From Prostheceraeus crozeri (Eukaryota; Platyhelminthes; Polycladida; Euryleptidae), in the NCBI GenBank assembly GCA_907163375.1, contig CAJQUW010005364.1:124001-188000 (forward strand): a stretch of DNA of 64,000 nucleotides, written 5' to 3'. Shown here piece after piece: positions 12,051-23,963 of this stretch. Each line of letters opens with the position of its first letter. Position 1 is the first letter of the stretch. Both the position numbers and the translations under genes were made by a program. The notes beneath the pieces are model-generated. The model was not told where the DNA came from and ran no database searches. It worked only from the letters and a program-made list of their open reading frames with translations.

Positions 12051-13322
12051 TTACAGGTAATTTATTCGGTAATTTACGGAAACGTCATTTACTTTACAAA
12101 CTTAAATCTATTTCTCTTAATAGACCAATGAATGCGTCCAATATAAAATACAATTCGCCATCGATCACAGTTTGAAAATACATGTAGATTTTCATCTTCG
12201 TTGTGGAAAGGTGTTGAAAACTGAGTAATTCTCTGTCAGAGTAATAGAACAGTATCTCTTCTCCTCCTCTACATCGATCGGACTCCGAGACGAACAAAGA
12301 CGAATCTGGTGTCACTGACAGATTCTCCTCATTCTGTAAATCCTGTCACTGTCATCACTATTGAGAATCAAGAGTTTATTGTAGAAGCCCGTCAAGCATC
12401 AGCTACGTAACCATCAACACCAACCATGCTATCTGTTGTGAAAGAAATGGATAATCTCTGCCACTAACCTCGCCTGATCCACAGTCCTGAAAATGACTTT
12501 CGGTCATGTCACCAGTCATGTGGAACTATGAAACTCCTCACATCACTTGATATGAAGACATTTTTTGGTATTGTATGCAAGGTTGGGTAAAATATTGGGA
12601 TTGATTGGCCTACTCAAGATCTTGAGTATGTTCCCAAGATCGAATGCCCACGATCGACAAATCAGAACCAAAGATTGTGAGAATCTTGCAATATTTCGTT
12701 TTTTTGGTAGCTGTTTCCCCGAAATCCCCTTAATATAAAGTGATCAAAAGATTTTTGATATGTTGCTAGTTATGTATTTTTAATTGAACATCGTATTTAA
12801 TTCATTTCTTACATACTTCAATTCTTTTAGTGCAGGTTTCCATTCTGTAAGCATCTCTAAAAACTCAGAGGGTATATCTATAAGCATGCTATAAGGTAGC
12901 CTACTTCTGATAAATGAACCTAAGTTTCTGCAAACTTGATTTAGGCCTTTTCACACTCTCTATGTTTTACATTAATTAAAGTACTTTGTAATCCTGAGTG
13001 TGGAATGTTGGGGGCCCATAGAAATCAAGTTAACAATGTTTCAGATCTATGACTCGAATATATAAAACAGAGCAAATTTCTATGCACAATATTGTATTCA
13101 TCATACTAAGTTGTGGTTCAATTCCGACACAAAATTCTCAGTATAAGCTTATTAAGTGATATTAGAAGATCGATTTCGTTGTACTACGAAATATTAAAGA
13201 TATCAAAGGCTGTTGTTCTATGTATTCGAGGGTCACGTGTCCCTTTTCAGAAAAAAGAGGATCTTCCCACAACTACTAATAATTTTGTGTTCCGAGTTAA
13301 AAATGCTGAGATTCATTAACTT
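12051..13322. other. No gene recognised
   Basis: AT-rich sequence between the palindrome and the piggyBac at 13327. I see no supported feature. Confidence 0.4.
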
Positions 13323-13326
13323 TTAA

Positions 13327-16300
13327 CACTAGGATGCCGAAAAATCGATTTACCTTCAACGCCGACAGTGTGTCAAAATGACACACAACTACCAAAGTGG
13401 TTAATATTGTTTATGCAGCCTCTTTTAGACATTCACATGGCTTGAGTAACATTTTCCATTGAATTTCACGCGATTTTTCACTGAGTATGTCAATCTTAAC
13501 TTAATTTACAATGCTTGAGTTAGGCCTACCTCCCAACATTGGCCTGATCTGTAGGCTCAATGAAAGTGCTCGCAGTCTGCATTTCATTACTCCGAAAGAG
13601 TCCAGGCACCTATGCTAGGCGTGTGTTCCGATCAGCTTTCAATGCTGGTATGTGCATTTCATGGTGCACTTTACTATTGTTTCGATGGCTGATGTACTTA
13701 GATGCTCCCGCGATCCGCTGAATCATATCTACTACAACAAGCAGCTTCTCTGACTCAGCACTTCCCAGAGACAACCTGGCTTCAATCTCGCTTTCACACG
13801 ATGTCGGGTTGATATCGATTTGTTTGACATGGCATAGACATAGGCTTGATTCGATGTCGAGAACTCTGTCATCAGTGTTGCAGTGTGAAAACTTCGTCAT
13901 TCATCGCAATGCCGCGAAGACGCCTGACTGCTGAGAATGCGATGCGACGATTACAGCTGATGGACGATGGATCATCAGATGATGATGACCTTGAAATTGA
14001 CCAAACTGACTCGGATGCGAGCTATGAAGATGACAGCATCGACGAAGATTCGGACAAGCCATCTCCTACTGATCTGCCTCTCACCGAAATAGCTTAGAAC
14101 ATCGAACCAGATCCAGCGATTGAGCCTGCAACGCAGAGCGACACTAATTGTGCATCGAGAAGTGGCATCACTTGGAGCAGATATTCAACGTCGATTTATT
14201 CAGGTACTTCCGTCGGTAGATCGTCCCGTCTGAATATTCTTAACTTGAGTCCTGGGCCTACAAGTTATGCAACGACGCGTATCCAAAGTGGCTCTTCATT
14301 GAGCGCGTGGCGTTTACTAGTCGATGATGAGCCAATGCTGCGACACATACAAATGTGTACACAGGAAAGAGCAGTCTCCTGTGGAAATGCTGAGTGGTGC
14401 TTGTCATTGTATGACATCGACAAGTTCATTGGATTATCTTATGCTCGTGGTGTTTTGACTAATACCTCTACACCTGTGCATGCATTGTGGAGCACAACAT
14501 GGAATTGCAACCTATTTTCGTCAACTATGACACGCGACCGATTTTGCTCTATCCAGCGTTATCTGCGCTTTGATGTCAAAAGCGAAAGGAGTCTACGACG
14601 ATCTACTGATAGGTTTGCATTGGCCTCTGACATTTGGTTTCCATTCATTTCGAACTCTCAAAAGTGCTATAATCGTCATGAATATCTTACTGTCGATGAG
14701 CAGCTGCTTCCGTGTAAATGTCGATGTTCATTCATACAGTAAATGTCCAACAAGCCCGATAAGTTCGGGATCAAATTTTTTCATCTGGTGGACAACAGCA
14801 GCAAGTATTTGATAAACGTTTGTCCGTATCTGGGTAAAGATGAGCAGAGACCTTCGAGTGAGCCACTCGCGCTTTCTTCTGTAAAGCGCCTGGCATATGT
14901 GTTCTATCAAATGGATACAATATCACAGCGGATAGCTATTTTTCATCAGTCCCAGTGGTGAGATACTTGTCTAGCAGAAATATATCGTATCTCGGCACAG
15001 TGCGCCTCAATAGCAGAGACTTATCGAACACTTCTCACAAGAGTATGCCACTTCACGCTACTTCATTTTACAAATGCGATGAAAGCACAAGTCTGTCTAT
15101 TAATAAGGCCAAACGAAATGAACTGGTTGCAATTATCAGTTCGCTGTTCCCTAGTCCATCGATTCCCATCACGGAGAATCCAAAACACAAACCAGACACA
15201 ATCACAACTTACAACAAGACCAAATGTGGTGTCGATGCTCTGGATAAAATTATCCGTTTGTACACGACTCGCCGCACTTGACGCCGTTGGCCAGTGTATG
15301 TGTTCTACAACTTGTTGGATATGGCAGCAATCAACGCTTGGATGCTATATAGAGAATCCCTATCGTCAAACATAAGTCGACGAGATTTCCTCCTCAAGCT
15401 TGTGGAGGAACTGTGTGCCTCTGCGCCTGTGACGGCTGCACCTGGATCGTCGGCTCGGAAGAGGTCAGCTGAGCCTTCACCTCAAAACATGATGAAGCGG
15501 CGACATTGTCAGGTTGGTGGCGACTGTAAAAACGTTACGAAGAAGTCGTGTGAGTCATGCCAGAAAATGTGCTGTGGAAAGTGCACTGCTCTTGAAAAGT
15601 ACACTTGCAATAACTGTGTATGAGTTTGCTCATTTTTCTGCGTTGATTTGATGCGATCATAATGCAATTGTGTTACATTTTCATGCCTTGTAATAATGTA
15701 AACTGGAAAAGTAGCCTACCGCACTGTAGTACACTTATAGTAGTATACTTCTAGGTTTGTTCATTTTTATGCGTTGATTTGATGTGATCAAACTGTACAT
15801 GTAGCCTACATGTAGGTATATGTTTGGCAATTGTGTAACATTTTATATGCCTTGTCCTTGTAGCTGGTTTTCCTGGGCGTAATATACGTACAGTACTTAT
15901 ACACTGGCATTCTATTTTCCTCTCATTTGCTAGTCGTGGTGATTGCTGGGAAAATAGCTCTGATTGAGTAGGCCTATAGGATACAGGTCTACATACGATT
16001 TGTCCTATTTCAACGTAATATTGCAAATAGACAATGTAAATAGATGTGCAAGGAGCATTATAGAAAGCTTATAGGACTACATTTGATGTGGTTAGGGTTA
16101 TATCCTCTACTTAGCATTCTTTAAAAAATCCATCGCTATGTGTCATTTTGACACACTCTCGGCTTTCTAGGTAAATCGTTTTTTACACAAAAAATATAAC
16201 ACCTACAACAAAGAGAAGAAATGAAAAATGATCTTTACCTAAAATCAATAAAACAAAATGAGTTTGGTACGAAAATAACTGAAACTATATAATCCGCAGC

Positions 16301-16355
16301 GATTTTACATCACAAATGTGTCATTTTGACACATCTCGGCATTCTACATGTAGTG
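13327..16355 (+). mobile_element. Complete piggyBac element (3.03 kb) with TTAA on both sides
   Basis: TTAA at 13323-13326 and at 16356-16359 flank the element. Ends are CACTAGGATGCCGA on the left and TCGGCATTCTACATGTAGTG on the right, so the inverted ends share CACTA, then ATGCCGA. A palindromic motif TGTGTCAAAATGACACA lies inside the left end (13370-13388) and twice near the right end (about 16140 and 16317), each next to the CGGC motif, which looks like repeated transposase-binding sites. The transposase gene lies on the plus strand inside. Confidence 0.9.
13909..15623 (+). pseudogene. piggyBac transposase with three stops and one frameshift
   Basis: I choose the ATG at 13909 because MPRRRLTAENAM matches the N-terminal pattern of this family. 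An acidic region follows (GSSDDDDLEIDQTDSD), then PGPTSYA, then the catalytic core. All three catalytic Asp are visible: YLTVDEQLLP near 14690, ITADSYFSSVP near 14930 and KCGVDALDK near 15230. The C-terminus is a Cys-rich zinc-finger tail (CESCQKMCCGKC, then TCNNC) ending at 15623. The reading is broken by TAG 14095-14097, TAA 14740-14742, a frameshift between about 14870 and 14930, and TGA 15279-15281. It is full length in outline (about 570 codons) and inactive. Confidence 0.9.
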
Positions 16356-16359
16356 TTAA

Positions 16360-16925
16360 AATTGATTACACATAAAATGCTGAAATTGAAGTATTTTACC
16401 CCCTTCCTTAACGTCTTGATTGTACGAGACCACTCGTATAACCCACCTTCACATTGCAAACTTACCTTGGCTTTTTACAGATAATTTTTTATGTATCTGT
16501 TATTATTGTTGGCAAATATAAACTTTCTATCAGCAAAAACAAAAATTGTTGTGATCTTCATTTCGCTTTCCAATATTTTGGATACCTTCCCAAGATTACC
16601 AAAGGTCCAACCTTGCTGCGTAGGCTACATATCATTGCCATAATAGATATCGGCCGATAGGTACTGCTGCCGTTGATTCCTGAGCTCTATGGTCGTATCA
16701 GTGAATCATAGCAATGCGAATGAAATATGCACTGTATTTCATAGATTCTTCTGATTGCAGTTATTGATTGATGGCCACTTTGAAATACTATGTGACAAGG
16801 ATGACAGTTTTCAACATCTAGTGATTCAAATTTGATTTTGTTGCAATCTACAGATGGATTACAACTGCTGATAAATTGTTTCTGTATGTGACACGATTTG
16901 ATCTGAGCTGACATTTTGGAGAATC
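16360..16925. other. Upstream region of the candidate host gene
   Basis: Unique-looking sequence between the piggyBac and the predicted signal-peptide exon at 16926. I see no clear TATA box. Confidence 0.3.
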
Positions 16926-17016
16926 ATGATTCTTGTGCATTTTATGACAGCAATTTTCCTACAATGTTGTGTTTGTGGAAAACTCATCGATGTCGTCATT
17001 GATGATCACGAGGATT
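16926..17016 (+). CDS. Candidate host gene, exon 1: signal peptide
   Basis: ATG at 16926 opens a 30-codon frame with a hydrophobic N-terminus (MILVHFMTAIFLQCCVCG), then an acidic stretch (KLIDVVIDDHED). This is what a cleaved signal peptide followed by the start of a mature secreted protein looks like. The frame ends in a good splice donor (GATT|GTACGT at 17016/17017), leaving phase 1. The exon at 20567 starts in the matching phase. Gene structure is inferred from splice signals and phase only. Confidence 0.45.
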
Positions 17017-18736
17017 GTACGTATGCGATAAGTATTGATGATAAGCATTGATTTCAGCAGGTATAGAGTAATTATTTGCCAGTTTTCTGAATTAGACCTT
17101 TATGTTATTCATAGATGAAAATATATAGACAAGAAATGTAACTAATAATTCAAAGTAAAAAATACTGCAAAAATAATCAATTTTAAATGTAAAAATTTGT
17201 TACTAAAATGGTCAGTAGTCGCATGAAATCTGGATAAAGTCTACATTGATGCGGCATAAAGATAAAGGTCTGAAAAGTCAAAGATAGTTAGGAAGTAAAA
17301 GAAAGAAACGGCTGATTAGATGCATTTAGAAAAGCATATTTGACAAATATAAAATTCTTCCATTGAAAATTAAAGTGATGGTCGAAGACATTTAAAGTTC
17401 ATGTTTATTGAGGATTTATTCAATGTATGAATCAAAAGATCCTTGAAAATAATCAAGAATTCATATTTTCACTCAAGTTTTATTTCTCATTATTCTGCAA
17501 GAAATTTTATTTAGATAAGCTGACACATCAGTCAAGTGTGCGGATGCAATATTGTTTTACAATTCAAATGGGAAATGCTTGTAGAATGCAACACACAAAT
17601 CAGGAAAGAAATCGAAATAATGTGGCTGGGGAACTGGAACTAACTAGTAGATGAAACACAACTTGTTTTTAAAAGGATGCGGAACATTTTGGACATGTAC
17701 GCGCACCGATATGTTTCGAACGCTCTATATCATTATATCATTTTGAGTTCAAGTCCCGCTTTTATCAATTGTTCTTCCAAGGTTGGCTAGTAATTCGCTA
17801 GTAGCACTGTCCTGTTCGCACCGCTTCACCGAAAATCATATGCTGAGTATTTGTGCATGGCTGCAACACAAATTGTTTCGCGATATAGATTTTACCGAGA
17901 AAATGTGAACTTATGTCTATTACTAGAATTTTTAATATTTTCTGGAATAAAAGTTGGATTATACTAGAGTAACTCTGTTGCAAAGGATTGAAAACCAGTG
18001 ATTGTCCGGAATCAGAAAATTATCGGAATCCTGAAGAGGTGAAATTTGATAAAAAGTCAAATAGTGTCAAACAGAGTGAACAGCTACCGAAACATTTGAT
18101 AAATTGTCAAAACTATGCCCCAAATTGTCATTGATTGATTTGTTGAGTGGCAATGAAGACAAGCTAAGCTGTAATGTGAATGCAATCCAAGTTTTCAAGT
18201 ACTGTAGTGTATATTTGATAGTGGTGAATCGATTTGCTCCATATAAGAAAATTTACCAGGATTGGGAACTGGAGTGCAGAGATCTCCGAACTCACAATGG
18301 CCTCTTTTAGTTTTATTTTGCCTGTAATTGTAAGTGGCTGTCATGGTGCTTAACCTATCATACTTTTAGCAGAAGTCTTTAAAATTAATTCACCAGATAA
18401 TATAAAGATATAATCATGGCCAAAAAATCAAGGCCACTTGTTTTTTTATACTTTTGTTTATTAAGTCTATTGAATGCAAGTGTAGCCAATTGTGAGCATA
18501 TGCAAGGACTTGACTCGTCTGATGCTTTTAAATTTGTCTGTGAATTCTACATACCAGCGAAGCAATCGATTAACTGAAACTTAAATAGCATCAAAATACA
18601 TAGCTTAAAATTGTAGCACTTTTGTACACGATGGTTAACTTAAGGCGAATGACGCATCGCAAAGACTCAATGTGAAATTGTCGCTTTGAGCGAATCAGGA
18701 GTACCATTGTATCAAGTGACATCTAAATTGAGTTTA

Positions 18737-19192
18737 CACTAGGTGACATGCCACGCTCAATCACGCGTAATTCACGCATAAACTACGCGTAATTAAACAT
18801 AACCCTAAGTATCCATGGCTACGCGTGACATTCCTGCAACATCTGTCGGCAGTCCTGTTATATAGACTTTGCGTCTCATGTGTCTGCATGTATCAGAGGC
18901 TAAACAATGTGATAGGACCTCAATTTCATGGTCAGGGAAGACAGAACATGCTTAGCGGTTCATCCGTGGTTCAAGCGGCAACGCAGACAACCGTAGACGA
19001 CGCGCAAACTATAAACGCTCGCCCGCGCGTATTCATAAACATTCCCCATGTTTTAACAGCATCAGATCAAGTGATTTCTGACTCTTAGTGCAGCGCGTAT
19101 GTTCACGGGTAGAAGAATAGAATGTCCTTAACCACGGATGTTTGGTGTGTTCCTTAATTACGCGTGAATCACGCGTGGCATGTCACCTAGTG
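18737..19192. mobile_element. Non-autonomous TIR element (456 bp) with TA target duplication
   Basis: The left end CACTAGGTGACATGCCACGC is repeated inverted at the right end, GCGTGGCATGTCACCTAGTG, and the match continues imperfectly for about 45 bp (ATCACGCGTAATT). TA flanks both ends (18735-18736, 19193-19194). There is no coding sequence, so this is a MITE, most easily of the Tc1/mariner group given the TA. It lies in intron 1 of the candidate host gene. Confidence 0.85.
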
Positions 19193-19238
19193 TATTGAGA
19201 CGGTAAAGGTTGGTCATTCCTGTTGATTATAAAGATCT

Positions 19239-19340
19239 GCCACTGGCTTTCGCAGGAATAAGAATACTTTTTACTCACCGTTAAAGAATCACGAAACTTT
19301 TAGTAAAAAAAATATTTTTATTCCTGCTAAAGCCAGTGGC
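19239..19340. repeat. Short foldback (about 100 bp)
   Basis: GCCACTGGCTTTCGCAGGAA (19239) pairs with TTCCTGCTAAAGCCAGTGGC ending at 19340, with one mismatch and an A/T-rich loop. It is a MITE-like hairpin. No target duplication was established. Confidence 0.75.
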
Positions 19341-19569
19341 TAATATTAACAATAAATTGAATTTGCTTAGGAGTAATAATAATATGCTAATAATAAAGCG
19401 TTTATTAAACAACAAGCATTAATTATTGAATGATTTCTTTCAATTGCTAATTCAGTTTATCAATTTACTCCTTTGATAATTGCTTTCAAATCTGCTATTT
19501 AAATAAGGACAAATAAAGGCAGTCGATATATAACAATTTGCTGTCTCAGTGCATCAGTGCGCAATGTCA

Positions 19570-19636
19570 GTATAGCGCAGTGATGTGGATATGACTCGCT
19601 TGACCCACTGCAGCGCAAGGTACAGGGTTCGAGTCT
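19570..19636 (+). other. tRNA-like Pol III promoter boxes, possible SINE head
   Basis: TAGCGCAGTGATGTGG resembles a box A, and GGTTCGAGTCT about 45 bp later resembles a box B. Arms do not pair well enough for a functional tRNA, so a tRNA-derived SINE relic is more likely than a tRNA gene. Confidence 0.3.
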
Positions 19637-20566
19637 ATTGTCAAACAAAATTTTATTTTCACAGAAACTTATGGAATAATGATTAGACATCATGGGGAAG
19701 CATTAAACACCGACAAACAATTAACAGTATATGATGACTAGAGCTATGAGGTAATGAATCACATAATGCCTGACTGGTAGAGCTTTCGATCAGTAGGAGC
19801 TAATGGTTAATAGTCTTCTTAAGACACTTGAATAGGGTATAGGAGTTTTTTAAATAATTGCGATTGGTAGAGAACGGCGAATTATATCCCATTTCAGACA
19901 GCTGCGGACAATGCCGAACCTCATGATATCCTCAGAAAGAAAATACATGATATCTTATCATTATTCTACCAGTTATTTGTTGTTCCGGAGTTGCCTTTCT
20001 TATTTACATTGTGTTTGAGGTAGCGATCATTTGGTCTGGTTACTTGGTGTCAGGGTTGCTTCTTGTTGTGTTCCTGCTCCTGCGTGTGAGTGCTGAGGAC
20101 TGGGGGAGACAGCGTCTGTCAGCTGACTTTTATCAAACATATCAGATATATCAGTCTAAAATGAAATGAGATATTTGACGACAACTGGCTTTGACATGAA
20201 AACGGTGATAACTCAATTTTGAAAAAAATATTAGTTTTTGGAACATTTGACTGGATGGGGATGAATTGGATAACTTTCAAGATTCAATCAATACCAGACT
20301 TAACATTTGATACAAAATTATGGCAAAATGAACAAACTCATCATAGTTTTAATATTTCATCTCTCTCTAACAGGTTGTGCGTTAAAATGACTTGTCGAGA
20401 AAGTCCAAATTTTCACGTTAAGCCGCCCAACTAATATAAAACTCTCTATTAAAAGACGTCACATCTAAAGCCGCTGTTATTCAGAGGATTTGTAATCACA
20501 TTGTTTAGGCTGCGCTCATTTGTTCGAAATGTTATCGATAACGATGATTTTAACGTGTCTTTCCAG

Positions 20567-20854
20567 ATGTGGTGAAAAGAGATAAACAACATTTGAAGTT
20601 CGAGATCTATGGAGAGTTGTTGAAGCAACGCGGCATGTTAAGAGGATATGCCGAGATAAAACATAAAGGCATAATACGGCTGGCAAATTACGTGTGGAAA
20701 CTCAATGGAGTAACTAAATTTAAGGGTAGACGCGAACTTTGCGACTTCCTGGTGAATGCCTCCGAAATACAGCCTATCGATGAGAAATTCGTTATTACGA
20801 TCACTGTCGTGAACGTGGTTGCCGATTACCGGAGAGTATTCATAGTTAATAAAG
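20567..20854 (+). CDS. Candidate host gene, exon 2: unknown extracellular-type domain
   Basis: A 288-bp open block is bounded by TCTTTCCAG before 20567 and G|GTGAGT after 20854, both strong splice signals. Its phases are 1 and 1, so it is a symmetric exon of 96 codons and can follow the signal-peptide exon at 16926-17016 in frame. The product reads like a beta-rich domain: HLKFEIYGELLKQRGM, YVWKLNGVTKFKGRRELCDF, then ITITVVNVVADYRRVFIVNK. I do not recognise the family. The exon at 43298 has the same phases and a similar pattern. An ATG-initiated reading of the same frame without splicing ends at 20928. Confidence 0.5.
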
Positions 20855-21009
20855 GTGAGTTCATAACAACATTCTTTTTGATGTTGACAAATGCAAGTTC
20901 TACTTTGAGCCTGACGGCAGTTCAATGAATTCCTGAGTAGTGTAGTGGTTTACATGTAGCCTGTTTTTGTGACTGATACCAATTTTCATTTTCTCCATTT
21001 CAATAAAAG

Positions 21010-21275
21010 GCGAAAGTCTATTAACTGCACCTGTTGAAAATCACTTTGAGTATATTAAGTTTAGCTTCAGGTTTCGACGGCCGGACTGCACGTCTTATCA
21101 AAACACAGCAATTCACGTGCAGTCCGCACAACTGCGTGAATGCATGTGTCACATCACACGGTTGACATCGATTCACGTGCAGTCCACACAACTGCGTGTG
21201 TCACATCACAAGATTGGCATCGATTCACGTGCAGTCCACACAACTGCGTGTAACACACAACCGTTAAGCTTCTAA
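21010..21275 (+). CDS. Possible last exon of the candidate host gene
   Basis: After the acceptor TTTCAATAAAAG the phase that continues exon 2 stays open for 88 codons to TAA at 21273. The first third looks protein-like (NHFEYIKFSFRFRRPDC). The rest is made of a triplicated 50-60 bp repeat (21112-21251), so the exon may end earlier or be a repeat-grown C-terminus. The intron would be 155 bp. Support is phase and an open frame only. Confidence 0.3.
21112..21255. repeat. Three-copy minisatellite (60 and 52 bp spacing)
   Basis: ATTCACGTGCAGTCC followed by CACAACTGCGTG occurs at 21112, 21172 and 21224, with the spacer TCACATCACA shared. It lies inside the possible last exon of the candidate host gene. 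Confidence 0.85.
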
Positions 21276-21899
21276 AAAAACATTCGTATTTATATATTAA
21301 AATGATGACGTGATGAGTAATAACTTCGCAGTTGAAATCCATGGATATCACATAAAACAAACGGCTGTTCTTACGAATATTTACAATTCAAACTGTAAAA
21401 AGCCGTGAAACTAATTTTAGCTGTTGATTTCAACGGTTATTTACGGTTTAGGCCTACAGTCTGCAGTGTATAGGGTCCATTTTGCTTTGTCGAACAAAGC
21501 GTATTAACCCAACGGGTCCAGGAGTGAGGCAGAGAGCTTCCAAGATAAGAGCAACGGGGAAACTTGAAAGCCGCTCTTGAGGTGCTGATCTCGTAGCCGT
21601 TGACAAGAGAGAGAGGATTGAATGTAAAACATTAGGCAATACTTCTTGCCAGTAACTCATCAGTAGTTTGCGAGACTTTAAATAATAATAATAATATCGT
21701 ATATTTGATGCAGAAGCCTCAATAATAGTAATCGTGAGGCTAAACAAGAAATCATGACAAAGATTACAGATGAAAATCAAAGTTAACAAAGAAAAACAAA
21801 AACGCATCTTTAAGCGTCCATAACACACAGTCATAGTGTGTGACATAGAATGTGATAGAATGTCATAGAATGTGATCATTTGAATTATCAAACCGAGAA

Positions 21900-22243
21900 A
21901 CCACTATTCGTTGTAATTGCCCTCCAAGAACAGGTTATAGCTTGTGACATGATCACACTCAAGAAAGAGCTCTTATTGATAAGGCTATGTATTAAAGTGA
22001 ATAAAAGCATTAAAACTCATCGGACTGCTATTTGAACCTCTCCACACAGGTTTACATGACACGGAGTATTTGTAAAATACTATTATTCCCTTCTGTTTTG
22101 CTATCATGATCAGTCAAAAGTGTAAAACTTTGCATATCTGACATGTGAAACTGGGTATCATTCGAGTTCATTTAATAAAATCGAAACTGTATGCATAAAG
22201 GGGATTTAATTATTGCTGAGTTGCTACTCTACCTAATATACTT
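21900..22243 (+). mobile_element. Old partial copy of the 839-bp TIR element family
   Basis: Aligns by eye, in the same orientation, with 41960-42315: CTTGTGACATGATCAC, ACTCATCGGA, TACATGACAC, TGTAAAATAC, CGAGTTCATTTxATAAAATC and the terminal CTCTACCTAATATAC are shared. The left end is not found. Divergence is clearly higher than between the two copies at 33.3 and 41.5 kb. The stretch matching the small ORF still reads CDMITLKKELLL in the corresponding frame. Confidence 0.7.
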
Positions 22244-22345
22244 GCTCTATGTGTGTCAGCATAAATCGAAGCACAGAATGATGCATCAAGTGCTATGTTC
22301 TCTGCTCTCGGACGATGGAATATGTCGAAATCGCAACATCATATA

Positions 22346-22549
22346 GTCCGGCAGCCAGAACGAGTTTCTGCAGGGAACGCGGCCGAAAGTGAGACTTTCA
22401 CAGAATGATGTACTCCCTATGCCTACTATGAATCGGCACGTCTGCCGAGTTCTAGTGAGTTCCTCTTCTTGTCAGACACGATCAAAAGAAAAACACATGT
22501 AAATCCAATGGGCCTCGTTCCCTGCAGAAACTCGTTCTGGTTGCCGGAC
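22346..22549. mobile_element. MITE (204 bp) with about 33-bp inverted repeats and TA duplication
   Basis: GTCCGGCAGCCAGAACGAGT with TTCTGCAGGGAACG at the left is repeated inverted as CGTTCCCTGCAGAAACTCGT with TCTGGTTGCCGGAC at the right. TA lies on both sides (22344-22345, 22550-22551). No coding sequence. Confidence 0.85.
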
Positions 22550-22551
22550 TA

Positions 22552-23095
22552 ATAGCTCAGCACGCCACGTCAATTTTGTCGTTCTTGATCCTACTCTTTT
22601 GTTTCCTGTCGACCATTACCCGTGCAGAACGTTGATCGGTTATGAGTCTGAAATGATAACCGAGAAGAGTGCCTCCAATGACGCACCGCAGCTTCGATGA
22701 TGGCTTGGGCATCTTTCTCAATCACATTGTCGGATTTCAGGTCCATGGAGAGTCCGTAAGAAAAATGCGACTGGACGTGCAACTTGATTAAGCGTCACTT
22801 GTGGTCGCTGGTGATCGTCTGATGTCGCAGTTACTTCTATGAGTTTCAGTAGATTTCTCTGGTGTTATGTATCCGTTTTTCGACGGATTTGGCATCATTC
22901 CTTTCGCCGTGCTGTGATCTGTAATTCAGCGGTGGATTTTATCTATCGGCAGTGCTTCTATGATTCAAAATTTGGAATCTTTATCTTTTCTGCAGCCTCG
23001 TCGTGAATGCTTCTCATTTGGCGTGTTCTCTTGTTGGCTTCAGCCAATTTAATGTGATGGGGCACGTGATCGGTGGTTTTCTGACTTTTTTTATT
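22552..23095. other. No gene recognised
   Basis: Sequence between the MITE and the tRNA-like boxes in front of the LINE. It may be LINE 5' untranslated sequence, which I cannot show. Confidence 0.3.
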
Positions 23096-23104
23096 AAGAC
23101 TGAC

Positions 23105-23196
23105 TGGCGTGGTGCTGTGGTTCTGTGGCTTGTGTTCTGGATTGACACACCTGGTTTCCTTGGTTCGAATCCGTCATCGAACAATTTTGCTTTTTT
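23105..23196 (+). promoter_or_regulatory. tRNA-like Pol III promoter boxes just before a LINE ORF1
   Basis: TGGCGTGGTGCTGTGG (23105) fits a box A loosely, and GGTTCGAATCC (23162-23172) is a perfect box B. A run of six T follows at 23191-23196, as in a Pol III terminator. The LINE ORF1 starts 25 bp later. It could be a SINE head or a promoter captured by the LINE. Confidence 0.4.
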
Positions 23197-23220
23197 ATAT
23201 TAGCATCCTATTTCAACATT

Positions 23221-23963
23221 ATGTCTTCGGCTCAAGATGAACGTCCAACCCGGAAGGGTAGTCATGCTAATCGTGCAAATGCTAGTTGTACCGGTAATGC
23301 TGATACTTTTAAAGATATGCTCAACGACATGAAGCTTGAGATCATCGCAAGCTTTACGACTCGGATTGACGATTTGAACTCGAAAGTTTCTCGGTTGTTG
23401 ACGTCGTCTGAAGATTTGAGGAAGAGAATAAGCTTTATTGGAAATCAACAAGAGCTGCAGCATAAGGAAATTGACGAAATCAAAGAGGCCCTACTATCAG
23501 GAGTATGCACTGATAAATTCTATGAAGAAATGGATGATCGTATGATGCGAATGAATAATTTAATAGTTTGAGGTATCCCTGAAAAATCAGATGGGTCAAT
23601 AGAGGATCGCGTTGAACATGATGAAACTAATGTAGAGAAGGTTTTGGAACATTTGAAAGTTTGTGGTGCTGGCCTGTCGGGGTTCAGAAGAATAGAAAAA
23701 TCATTCACGGCAATCCTCGAATGCTCAAACTCTCCGTGTCAAATGTGGTCAAGAAAAGCGAGATTCTCAAAAATTCAAGATCTCTTCTCAATTCCGCGGA
23801 CTTTAATGAGGTGCATGTTCATCAGGACCTTACTCGGCTACAACAGGAGAAATCCAAGCAGCTAATCAGTGAGTTGAGGACCAGGCGGACTCAAGGGGAT
23901 GATGTCTTGATTCATAGGGGCAGGGTTGTGAAACGTGATGAGTTGCGGCAAAATTTTCATTGA
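23221..23963 (+). pseudogene. LINE ORF1 protein: coiled coil plus RRM-like domain
   Basis: ATG at 23221. Residues about 20-90 form a charged heptad-like coiled coil (KDMLNDMKLEIIASFTTRID, then LRKRISFIGNQQELQHKEID). Then comes NNLIVxGIPE, the RRM-like start typical of LINE ORF1 nucleic-acid chaperones, and a basic C-terminal part. A TGA at 23569-23571 replaces the codon before GIPE, and a frameshift lies near 23690. After that the C-terminal part (VHVHQDLTRLQQEKSKQLIS) runs to TGA 23961-23963. Copy B at 25164-25500 encodes the same C-terminal domain. Confidence 0.7.

Noticed and set aside
19570-19640. Functional tRNA gene
   Set aside because: Promoter boxes are present but acceptor and T arms do not pair, so it is at best a tRNA-derived relic.
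21454-21891. 145-codon minus-strand frame
   Set aside because: Composition unlike a domain protein, no motif, no splice context.
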